From Planctomycetaceae bacterium (lineage in GTDB: Bacteria > Planctomycetota > Planctomycetia > Planctomycetales > Planctomycetaceae), in the NCBI GenBank assembly GCA_003445035.1, contig DLVV01000441.1, forward strand, positions 1 through 5,816: a stretch of 5,816 nt of DNA, in the 5' to 3' direction. Shown piece after piece: positions 1-5,699 of this stretch; position 1 is the first letter of the stretch, and the number at the start of each line of letters is the position of its first letter. The notes below the pieces were generated by a model. The model ran no database searches, was not told the DNA's origin, and saw only the letters and a list, made by a program, of their open reading frames with translations. The position numbers and the translations under genes are program-made.

Positions 1-57
1 TCCCTTCGGATCGAGTTCACCCAGCACGTTGGCCCGGGAAGACCGCCAGTCCCCGAG

Positions 58-999
58 TCACTTCTTTTTCGCCTTCTTTCCGGTCAACTCGGCGAAGACG
101 TGCTCGATGTTCTCCTCCCGGGTCTTCACGTCGACGCCGGTCCATTTCTTGTACCACGGAAGATCGATCGAGGTCTTGATCTCCGCAAGCGTCTTGCCGT
201 CATCGACGGCTTTCTGGATCGCCTGACGCAATTCGACGAAATAACGCTTCTGCGTGGCGATCAACGCCTTGCTCGAGGTCTCTCCATGACCGGGAGCGAT
301 CATCTTGATCGGCAACTTCGCCAGCTCGGTCAGCACCCCGATCCAGGTCTCCGTGTTGCTGTCGCCGGTGTAGTTGAACGCACCGTTGACGCACGAATCT
401 CCGGTGAAGGCGATCCTCTGCTTGGGCAGCCAGGCGATGGCGTCACCAGCGGTGTGAGCGTGACCGAAGTGAATCAACTCGACCCGCATCGTCCCGTCGT
501 CGATGACCAGCCTGCGAGGGAAGTACAGCGACGGCTTGTCGTAACCCAGCGGTCCGTACTCCTCCTTCTTTTCCTTCTGGGACTTCTGGAAACCGGCGAT
601 GCCCTTGGTGTCGAACAGTGCCCGGCTGTTCTCCGAAGCAATGGCCACCGCACCCAGCTTGGTGTACTTCGCATTTCCATCGGCGTGGTCACCGTGGTAG
701 TGCGTATCGAAGACGTACCGGATCGGCTTGTTGGTCGTCTTACGGATCAGCTTGATGACCTCGTCAGCCTGGTTGGGGAAATTGGCGTCGATGACCAGGA
801 CGAAGTCACGAAAGACAACCCAGCCCTGGTTGCATCCGATGAATTCCGGCTTGGTCTGCGTCTTGCGGAAGAAGACCCCCGGAGACAATTCGGTGACGGT
901 CGTCTCTGTCGGAATGAACCATCCCGAGGCCCAGCTCGAGAGTCCCAGGACCATGGCAACCGAAAGGGTGCCGATTCCAAGTCGTTTTCCAGGTGTCAT
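58..999 (-). CDS. Secreted metallo-beta-lactamase-fold metallohydrolase
   Basis: A 313-residue MBL-fold hydrolase, probably exported and metal-dependent; its substrate is unknown. Residues 1-26 form a Sec-type signal peptide: Lys5/Arg6, a hydrophobic stretch, then SSWASG. The metal-binding motifs appear in family order: HYHGDH at 100-105 (His100, His102, Asp104, His105), HAHTAGD at 180-186 (His182 the likely ligand), TGD with Asp201, and PGHGE with His238. The set is complete for a dinuclear zinc site. The protein ends in a helical region with a lysine-rich tail (KKAKKK). An upstream GTG at 1041 stays in frame, but it would put 14 extra residues before the signal peptide, so the ATG at 999 is preferred; a GAGG lies 8 nt before it. 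The closest style is the broad group containing SoxH-like and quinoprotein-associated zinc hydrolases. Beta-lactamase or glyoxalase II activity is possible but not indicated. The fold is secure; the function is not. Confidence 0.9.
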   Translation of the reverse strand: MTPGKRLGIGTLSVAMVLGLSSWASGWFIPTETTVTELSPGVFFRKTQTKPEFIGCNQGWVVFRDFVLVIDANFPNQADEVIKLIRKTTNKPIRYVFDTHYHGDHADGNAKYTKLGAVAIASENSRALFDTKGIAGFQKSQKEKKEEYGPLGYDKPSLYFPRRLVIDDGTMRVELIHFGHAHTAGDAIAWLPKQRIAFTGDSCVNGAFNYTGDSNTETWIGVLTELAKLPIKMIAPGHGETSSKALIATQKRYFVELRQAIQKAVDDGKTLAEIKTSIDLPWYKKWTGVDVKTREENIEHVFAELTGKKAKKK

Positions 1000-1031
1000 G
1001 TCTCGGGCCTCGACAATGTGATTTGGAGTAC

Positions 1032-1060
1032 ATGGTCGCACGTCGGTGCCGGGCGACCAT
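1032..1060 (-). terminator. Stem-loop in intergenic gap (possible weak terminator or processing site)
   Basis: A perfect 8-bp inverted repeat (ATGGTCGC at 1032-1039, GCGACCAT at 1053-1060) encloses a 13-nt GC-rich loop. It begins 11 bp past the stop of the zinc-ribbon/TPR gene and ends 32 bp before the hydrolase start. No U-tract follows on the transcribed strand, so it is not a standard intrinsic terminator. It could protect the upstream mRNA 3' end or reduce read-through. Confidence 0.35.
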
Positions 1061-1071
1061 TGGGGTGATGA

Positions 1072-2151
1072 TCACGCCCAGGCATCGTCCTCGTCAAGCG
1101 TCCCGGGCAGGCGATTCGCACCGTCTCCACCATCAGGCGGCACCGGTGACTCTTCCTGGTCGTCTCCCCAGATGCGGCGAAGCTCTCTCAGTTTCTCCTG
1201 CTCGCCGAGGTGCTCGTAGCACGCGGACAGCCGTGAGTAGGCCGGCGCGTAGTTGACACAATCCTTGAAGACCAGCTCGAGTGTCTCGGCAGACCGCTCG
1301 ATCTCATTCTGCTCGGCCAGCGCCAGGGCCAGGTTGTACTTCACACCTGCGGAAAAGGGGACCTGTTCCAGAACCTTCTGATACCCCTGCAGAGCCCCCA
1401 GCATGTCACCCTTGCGGGCTCGCAGATTGGCAGCATCCAGTTCGGCCACGACGTTGCCGGTGATCTTGCCGCCGTAACAACGGAACAACTGGACGATGGC
1501 CACCGGAATACCCAGCAAAAACAACAGGTTGCCGAACAGCATCTTCCAGGCTTCGGGCCGCATGCAGGCCGGACAGCGATAGGTCACCCGCGAGCTGAAT
1601 CCCCAGAAGACAACCAGGAAATAGAAGTAGAAGATCGTGAATCGCTTGGGCTTGGAGTACATCTGGCACTCCTCGCAAAGGCCGAACTCATGTTCATTGG
1701 GCAATCCCCCCTGGCCGGTGGTCGTCAGCGAATCACAGAAGTGGCAATAGACCTGGGGAGTCTCTGGCATGTCCGAGACATCCAGTGTTGCGGTGCATTC
1801 CCGACAGATCTCGGTGCGAAATGAACCTCCACGCCCCTCCTCGATCATCTTCTCGTGGGTCATCTCGGCCCACGTTGCGCTGCGGGCAACATCGACCGCG
1901 CGTTTCAGGTCGGCAGCCGGAAACTTGTAGATGCGGAACACGGCGGTGTCGGCCATGTCACCAGCGAGGAACGCCACCGCCAGCCGCTCCTCGTAAACCT
2001 CCATCGAGATGATATTGCCCGCCTGCAGTTCGATGTCGTCCAGGACCAGCTCCTGGCCATCGAAGGACCCCTTCTTCTTCGAAAAGAATCCGGTTTCGTT
2101 GCCGTTTTCGTCGACCCAGCGAAACTTGAAGCGAAGCGGGAGTTCGGACAT
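1072..2151 (-). CDS. Membrane protein with zinc-ribbon CXXC pairs and TPR-like repeats
   Basis: A 359-residue protein that I cannot name. Residues 1-95 look like a compact beta domain ending in a helix (strands around 33-64, then VFRIYKF at 71-77 and an amphipathic helix), possibly a PH-like fold; that is inference from the pattern only. Four CXXC pairs follow: Cys116/119, Cys136/139, Cys159/162 and Cys193/196, enough for two zinc ribbons. Two hydrophobic segments, about 171-185 and 205-223, flank the last pair and suggest membrane insertion. Residues 236-328 carry helical repeats of TPR type (around GDMLGALQGYQKVLEQVP and KYNLALALAEQNE). The tail from 329 is acidic and low in complexity. The ATG at 2151 is chosen because AAGG lies 7 nt upstream; longer in-frame starts up to 2376 would overlap the preceding gene and give a low-complexity Arg/Gly/Pro leader. 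It is probably a scaffold or assembly factor. Confidence 0.85.
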   Translation of the reverse strand: MSELPLRFKFRWVDENGNETGFFSKKKGSFDGQELVLDDIELQAGNIISMEVYEERLAVAFLAGDMADTAVFRIYKFPAADLKRAVDVARSATWAEMTHEKMIEEGRGGSFRTEICRECTATLDVSDMPETPQVYCHFCDSLTTTGQGGLPNEHEFGLCEECQMYSKPKRFTIFYFYFLVVFWGFSSRVTYRCPACMRPEAWKMLFGNLLFLLGIPVAIVQLFRCYGGKITGNVVAELDAANLRARKGDMLGALQGYQKVLEQVPFSAGVKYNLALALAEQNEIERSAETLELVFKDCVNYAPAYSRLSACYEHLGEQEKLRELRRIWGDDQEESPVPPDGGDGANRLPGTLDEDDAWA

Positions 2152-2172
2152 CACGTTGCCTTGCGATGGCTG

Positions 2173-2194
2173 AAAAAAAGTACGGCGAACCGAC
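2173..2194 (-). terminator. UUCG-capped hairpin with U7 tract, probable intrinsic terminator
   Basis: Read on the minus strand from 2194, GTCGG pairs with CCG(T)AC around a TTCG tetraloop, leaving one bulged T at 2182, and seven T residues follow directly at 2179-2173. CGG-UUCG-CCG is a stable tetraloop hairpin. The element starts 7 bp after the oxidoreductase stop and ends 21 bp before the next ATG. The stem is short (three plus two base pairs), so termination may be partial. Confidence 0.5.
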
Positions 2195-2201
2195 TCGGGG
2201 A

Positions 2202-3239
2202 TCAGCCGATCGACTGCGTGCGGCCCGTCTCCTGGGCCCGGTAGAGTCCGTAAACGGTCTGCAACACTCTCAGGCTCTCCTGGGACGAAACGGGTGGTTC
2301 GGCCAGGCCGGCAGCAGCCCGGACCGCGGCCTGGACAAACGGGGTGTAGCCCCGCGGCTCGGTGTTGCCATCCCAAACCTGGACACCCTTCGGAGCCCCG
2401 GCTTTCCAGCTCTCCCAGCTCAACGGCTTACCGCCGTACCGGTTCAGGTGCAGCCAGCCCTTTGAGCCCCAGATCTTGACGTGAGTGTGATAACCGCGAT
2501 CCAGGTAATAACCGGAGGTCAGGGTGCCCAGCGTGCCGTTGGCGTATCTCAAGGCCACCGCGGCCGAATCTTCCACGTCCAACGGCTGGCCTCCGACGTT
2601 TGCCGCAAACCCCGTCACGTGCGTCACGTGCGTATCGGTCAGGTACGTCGCGAGGTCCAGCCAGTGAATGCCCAGCCACGCCAGGTGCCCTCCACCGGCC
2701 CGCGCCTTCTGGGCGTACCACTTCTTGTGATACGCCGGACTGGTCAAGCGGGTCTGGTCGGCGATGATGTGCAGCTCGATACCGTAGACCTTGCCGATCT
2801 TCCCTCCGGAAATCAGTTTCCGCGCCGCCTGGGTCTCGGGGTTGGTCCTGTTGGCCAGGGCCAGCATCAGGTGCAGGTGCTTGGTGTCGGCCAGCTTCAC
2901 CAGCTTGGCAAATTCCCCGGCATTCAGACACGCCGGCTTCTCGGCGAACACGTGGCAGCCCGCCTCCAGGGCCTGGCGAATCACCCTGGGAGCCACCCGG
3001 GATTCCATCGACACCAGTGCCATCTCGGGCTTTTCTGCCGCCAGCAACTCGCCGTGATCCTTGTAGACCTTGGCCAGTTTCTTTCCCAGCCCCCGCCTGG
3101 CCCCAGCGACGGCCTGCCCACTGGGATCCCCCAGCACGACCCGGCCGGCCTCCGGACTGGCCGCCAGGGCCGGAAAGTAGGCGCCCAGGTGAGCACCGGT
3201 GTCATTGGTCAGAACCGCAGCGGTGATGGTCTTGGGCAT
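2202..3239 (-). CDS. Gfo/Idh/MocA family NAD(P)-dependent oxidoreductase
   Basis: A 345-residue cytoplasmic enzyme of the glucose-fructose oxidoreductase/inositol dehydrogenase family, which moves hydride between NAD(P) and sugars, inositols or related compounds. The Rossmann half covers about 1-125 and contains the family AEKP motif at 99-102 with the conserved Lys101. The C-terminal alpha/beta domain carries GGGHLAWLGIHWLD at 182-195, with the usual catalytic-site His192 and Asp195. Two oddities stand out. The N-terminal loop (about 10-20, LTNDTGAHLGA) lacks a standard GXGXXG, and the family's usual Asp before the GXH motif is Trp188. An earlier in-frame start at 3314 adds only an Arg-rich leader and leaves 12 bp to hxlB, so the ATG at 3239 is preferred because the beta strand of the fold (TITAAVL) starts there; no good ribosome binding site is seen. 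There is no signal peptide. The substrate cannot be told from sequence. Confidence 0.9.
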   Translation of the reverse strand: MPKTITAAVLTNDTGAHLGAYFPALAASPEAGRVVLGDPSGQAVAGARRGLGKKLAKVYKDHGELLAAEKPEMALVSMESRVAPRVIRQALEAGCHVFAEKPACLNAGEFAKLVKLADTKHLHLMLALANRTNPETQAARKLISGGKIGKVYGIELHIIADQTRLTSPAYHKKWYAQKARAGGGHLAWLGIHWLDLATYLTDTHVTHVTGFAANVGGQPLDVEDSAAVALRYANGTLGTLTSGYYLDRGYHTHVKIWGSKGWLHLNRYGGKPLSWESWKAGAPKGVQVWDGNTEPRGYTPFVQAAVRAAAGLAEPPVSSQESLRVLQTVYGLYRAQETGRTQSIG

Positions 3240-3279
3240 GGCAAAACTCGTGAGGACCCAACGGCGACGAACAGCAGCA

Positions 3280-3307
3280 AGGATACCGGCACGCAATGGC
3301 GAATCAA
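3280..3307 (-). promoter_or_regulatory. Possible sigma70-type promoter upstream of the oxidoreductase gene
   Basis: In the 87-bp gap after hxlB, the minus strand has TTGATT (3307-3302) and TATCCT (3285-3280) separated by 16 bp. Each hexamer matches four of six consensus bases. A start near 3273 would leave a leader of about 34 nt. This is weak evidence in a GC-rich genome; the gene could equally be read through from hxlB. Confidence 0.25.
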
Positions 3308-3326
3308 CGGCCACGGCGGAATCGCA

Positions 3327-3887
3327 CTACTCGAGATTCGCATGCCGAGCGAACATCGTCTCGGGTCCCTCACCACGACGATCCATCAACGCCAACACCA
3401 CCGCATCGAGCACCACCAGCAGGCTCTGCTCGAACAACGATCCCATCGGCTGGATCGACTCGGCCTCCGCCGGACCGTCCAGTTTCGGAGTCGGTGCCGG
3501 TACGAGCAACTCGATCTCAGCCAACTCTCCGATCGGCGATCCTTCGCGAATCGTCACCAGCGCCACTCGTCCTCCGCCCTCGACGGCACGACGGGCGATC
3601 GGAACCAGTGAGCCGGTCGAACCCGAACCCGAACCCACCAGCAGCAGGTCGCCGTTCCCGAAAGCCGGCGTGGTTGTTTCGCCGACAACGTGGGCCGCAA
3701 CACCCAGGTGCAGCAGGCGGATGGCGAACGATTCGATCGACCGCCTGGACCGTCCGGCACCGGAGACGAAAACGCGTGTCGCCCCGTCCAGGGCCTCGAC
3801 CAGTTTCGCCGCCCGGTCATCGTCGACCCGACCCACCGTCGTTCCGATTTCCTCGGCAATCCGCACCGCTCGATCTCGGACACTCAC
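3327..3887 (-). CDS. hxlB: 6-phospho-3-hexuloisomerase (SIS domain)
   Basis: A 186-residue SIS-fold isomerase, the usual length for this family. It converts D-arabino-3-hexulose 6-phosphate to fructose 6-phosphate, the second step of ribulose monophosphate formaldehyde fixation. Visible markers are GAGRS at 43-47, SFAIRLLHLG at 53-62, VVGETTTP at 67-74, the Gly/Ser phosphate loop GSGSGST at 85-91, the family signature IQPMGSLFEQ at 145-154, and the characteristic end RHANLE with a near-terminal His and Glu. Together these separate it from generic sugar isomerases of the SIS group. The start is a GTG that overlaps the hxlA stop by 4 bp (GTGA), so translation is probably coupled to hxlA. Arg48-Arg49 after GAGRS, and Ser90 where the motif as I recall it has Glu, are departures from the archaeal and Bacillus proteins. 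Confidence 0.93.
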   Translation of the reverse strand: MSVRDRAVRIAEEIGTTVGRVDDDRAAKLVEALDGATRVFVSGAGRSRRSIESFAIRLLHLGVAAHVVGETTTPAFGNGDLLLVGSGSGSTGSLVPIARRAVEGGGRVALVTIREGSPIGELAEIELLVPAPTPKLDGPAEAESIQPMGSLFEQSLLVVLDAVVLALMDRRGEGPETMFARHANLE

Positions 3888-4528
3888 GGCACCTGTTCTC
3901 CCATCAACAGTTCGCGAATCTCCCTGGCCGCCTCACGGGGCTGGTGGTGATGAGCCAGGAAGCCGCCGACGACGACGATCTGTGGCGCGAACTCGCGGAC
4001 CGCCGGCAGGGTCTCGGGCTTGATTCCTCCCGCCACCGCCGCCCGCTCGGCCGGTGTCACCTCCAGCAACTGCGAAAGCTCCTCGAGCGGATCAGCTCCA
4101 TCCTGCTGGCGATCGAACGCGGTGTGCACACACAACACGTCGGCCCCCAGCCGCAGCAGCTCGGCCGCCCGGGTCGGGATGTCGGGACAGCCGATCAGGT
4201 CAACCAGCACGCGACCGTCGGCGGCCGACGCCGCCTCGACGACGCCGCGAACAGTCGCATCAGCAGCCACGCCCAACACGCTGACCCAGTCGGCACCGGC
4301 CCGGTAGGCGAGCGACGCTTCCAGGCGACCGGCGTCCATCACCTTCAGGTCCGCCAGCACCTCGACCCCCGGACACGCCTCACGGATCCGCCGCACCGAT
4401 TCCATCCCGTATTCGATCACCAGGGGTGTTCCCACCTCGATGATCTCCACCAGGTCGATCAACTCGCGACCGCGGGTGACCGCGACCTCGAGATCGGGCT
4501 CGTCGAGTGCCAGTTGCAGCAGGGTCAT
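3884..4528 (-). CDS. hxlA: 3-hexulose-6-phosphate synthase
   Basis: A 214-residue TIM-barrel enzyme of the orotidine 5'-phosphate decarboxylase superfamily, full length for hexulose-6-phosphate synthase. It performs Mg-dependent aldol addition of formaldehyde to ribulose 5-phosphate. Markers are the start LQLALDEPDL, EVGTPLV at 31-37, the superfamily DXKXXD motif in ADLKVMDAG (Asp60, Lys62, Asp65), VLVDLIG at 107-113, CVHTAFDRQ at 133-141, AGGIKPETLP at 166-175 and a phosphate-binding VVVGG at 185-189. The close relative 3-keto-L-gulonate-6-phosphate decarboxylase is less likely, because the HTXXDXQ pattern and the adjacent hexuloisomerase gene both point to the formaldehyde pathway. The ATG overlaps the stop of the PAL-like gene (ATGA) and the stop overlaps hxlB (GTGA). 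The longer in-frame reading up to 5017 lies inside the PAL-like gene and is not coding. In some archaea the pair runs in reverse to make ribose phosphate. Confidence 0.93.
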   Translation of the reverse strand: MTLLQLALDEPDLEVAVTRGRELIDLVEIIEVGTPLVIEYGMESVRRIREACPGVEVLADLKVMDAGRLEASLAYRAGADWVSVLGVAADATVRGVVEAASAADGRVLVDLIGCPDIPTRAAELLRLGADVLCVHTAFDRQQDGADPLEELSQLLEVTPAERAAVAGGIKPETLPAVREFAPQIVVVGGFLAHHHQPREAAREIRELLMGEQVP

Positions 4529-5571
4529 CGTTGTTTCGCCACCTTCTTTGTCGCCTGGCCGGTTGCCGGCACCAGCACGAACTTCTGCGCCCGCTTGCCG
4601 TTGATGTCGCCGCAGTAAAGATTGCCGTCTTTGTCGACGGCGATCGAATGCACCCAGTTCAACTCCCCGGGCTGTTCCTTCCCGTCGTCCCCCTTGGGGA
4701 TCACGACGTACTCGAGCACCTTGCCGGCGGTCGAGAACTTCACCAGCACCTGGTTGGCCGGTGGCACGCCCAGCACGACGTCCTCCTTGCGCCAGCCCAT
4801 CGGCCCCGAACCGCAGGCCCAGATCTCGTCGTCGGCCGTCACGCAGAATCCCCACGGCACCAGGATGTGCCGCCACTGGTCCAGGAACTTGCCGTCCTGG
4901 TTGAAGACCTGGACACGCGCGTTGTTGCGGTCGGCAACGTAGAGCCGGCCCTTGGAATCCATCACGATCGCGTGCGGCAGGCTGAACTCTCCCGGTCGCA
5001 CGCCCAGCTTGCCCCACATCTTCACGAACCGGCCCCGCTTGTCGAAGTGCATCACGCGGCTGTTGGCGTATCCATCTGAGACGAAGATGTCCCCCGACGG
5101 CGAGACGACCATGTCGGTCGGGTTATTCATGTGCCGTTGGTCGTCACCGGATTCGCCCCGTGTTCCCAGCACCAGCAGGGGCTTGCCCTCCTGTGTCAAC
5201 TTCATCACGCAGTGGTTTCCCTGGTCGGCCACCCAGACATTGCCCTGGTGGTCCAGCTTGATCTGGTGCGGTCGTCCAAACACGCTCCGGCCCCACGAAC
5301 GGACATGGCGACCGGAGGTGGTGAAAATCTGCACCGCGGGATCGGTCCGCGTGAAAATCCACACCTGCTGCTTCCTGTCGACGAAGATCCCCGGCACGTG
5401 GTCCCACTCGAGCCCGTCAGGTCGCTTGGGCCACGAGGGGTCAACGCGGTAGGTCCTCGAGACATTCAGCCGCGGAAAATCGGGCAGCTCGGTCTTCTGG
5501 GCCCTCACGGTCGAACCGGTCGGTCCTGCCACGGCCGCCACCAACACCAGCATCACCAGTCGCCGACTCAT
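4525..5571 (-). CDS. Exported NHL beta-propeller, PAL-like (peptidyl-hydroxyglycine lyase-like) protein
   Basis: A 348-residue secreted six-bladed propeller built of NHL repeats (about 55-89, 98-138, 147-187, 195-232, 235-292, 302-333). Residues 1-24 are a Sec signal peptide with likely cleavage after VRA. It aligns by eye along its length with the PAL lyase domain of peptidylglycine alpha-amidating monooxygenase, including VSDGYANSR at 164-172, NNPTDMVV at 149-156 and YVADRNNARVQVF at 211-223. Three His residues at matching blade positions (His102, His200, His308, each followed by a hydrophobic strand) suit the PAL zinc site, and Tyr168, Arg75 and Arg215 suit its catalytic Tyr and two Arg. 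PAL cleaves a hemiaminal N-C bond, releasing an amide and glyoxylate. The bacterial substrate is unknown and no monooxygenase partner is visible. The start at 5571 is backed by GGGGAG 9 nt upstream; an in-frame ATG at 5604 would only add a polar leader. It is first in the hxlA-hxlB operon. Confidence 0.88.
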   Translation of the reverse strand: MSRRLVMLVLVAAVAGPTGSTVRAQKTELPDFPRLNVSRTYRVDPSWPKRPDGLEWDHVPGIFVDRKQQVWIFTRTDPAVQIFTTSGRHVRSWGRSVFGRPHQIKLDHQGNVWVADQGNHCVMKLTQEGKPLLVLGTRGESGDDQRHMNNPTDMVVSPSGDIFVSDGYANSRVMHFDKRGRFVKMWGKLGVRPGEFSLPHAIVMDSKGRLYVADRNNARVQVFNQDGKFLDQWRHILVPWGFCVTADDEIWACGSGPMGWRKEDVVLGVPPANQVLVKFSTAGKVLEYVVIPKGDDGKEQPGELNWVHSIAVDKDGNLYCGDINGKRAQKFVLVPATGQATKKVAKQR

Positions 5572-5580
5572 CGTATTGTG

Positions 5581-5586
5581 CTCCCC
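5581..5586 (-). promoter_or_regulatory. Shine-Dalgarno sequence of the PAL-like gene
   Basis: GGGGAG on the minus strand lies 9 nt before the ATG at 5571 and fixes that start over the one at 5604. A small inverted repeat (CGGGA at 5586-5590, TCCCG at 5596-5600, 5-nt loop) abuts it and shares one base, so a hairpin could affect access to the site. Confidence 0.6.
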
Positions 5587-5627
5587 GGGATCGCTTCCCG
5601 TCACAGGGCCAGATCAGCCAAACATTC

Positions 5628-5655
5628 TGGACAACGGCTCACACGAAAGTAAAGC
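5628..5655 (+). promoter_or_regulatory. Possible promoter of the divergent transporter gene
   Basis: In the 128-bp divergent gap, TGGACA (5628-5633, five of six consensus bases) is followed after 16 bp by TAAAGC (5650-5655, a poor match). A start near 5662 would give a leader of about 38 nt to the ATG at 5700. No convincing promoter was found for the minus-strand operon in the same gap, though one must lie there or further right. Confidence 0.22.
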
Positions 5656-5699
5656 GGCGTCCTCAACGAGCACGTTTCCCATCACCGCAGGGCGCGGAT

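Noticed and set aside
1..57. In-frame GTG near 27 on the minus strand, as a possible next gene start
   Set aside because: Only about nine codons are visible before the window edge, with no clear ribosome binding site and no recognisable peptide. No terminator is seen here either.
100..1068. Plus-strand open frame (322 codons) opposite the MBL hydrolase
   Set aside because: The opposite strand has a full signal peptide and all metal motifs; this frame has none.
2614..2631. Tandem 9-bp repeat (GTCACGTGC twice)
   Set aside because: It encodes HVTHVT inside the oxidoreductase in a region whose length appears normal for the family; it is probably chance or codon-level similarity rather than a recent duplication or operator.
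2481..3611. Plus-strand open frame (376 codons) opposite the oxidoreductase
   Set aside because: It mirrors a well-supported minus-strand gene, crosses an intergenic gap and shows no domain or start signal.
3296..4618. Long plus-strand open frame (440 codons) across hxlB and hxlA
   Set aside because: It is antisense to two genes with diagnostic motifs, and its product is Arg/Pro/His-rich without recognisable domains. Such frames are common opposite GC-rich genes.
4529..5017. N-terminal extension of hxlA to an earlier start
   Set aside because: It would overlap most of the PAL-like gene, is Arg/Gly-rich, and the HPS family start matches the ATG at 4528.
3327..5571. A defence system, toxin-antitoxin pair or mobile element
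   Set aside because: No nuclease, toxin, transposase, recombinase or phage motifs are present; all genes fit metabolic or structural families.
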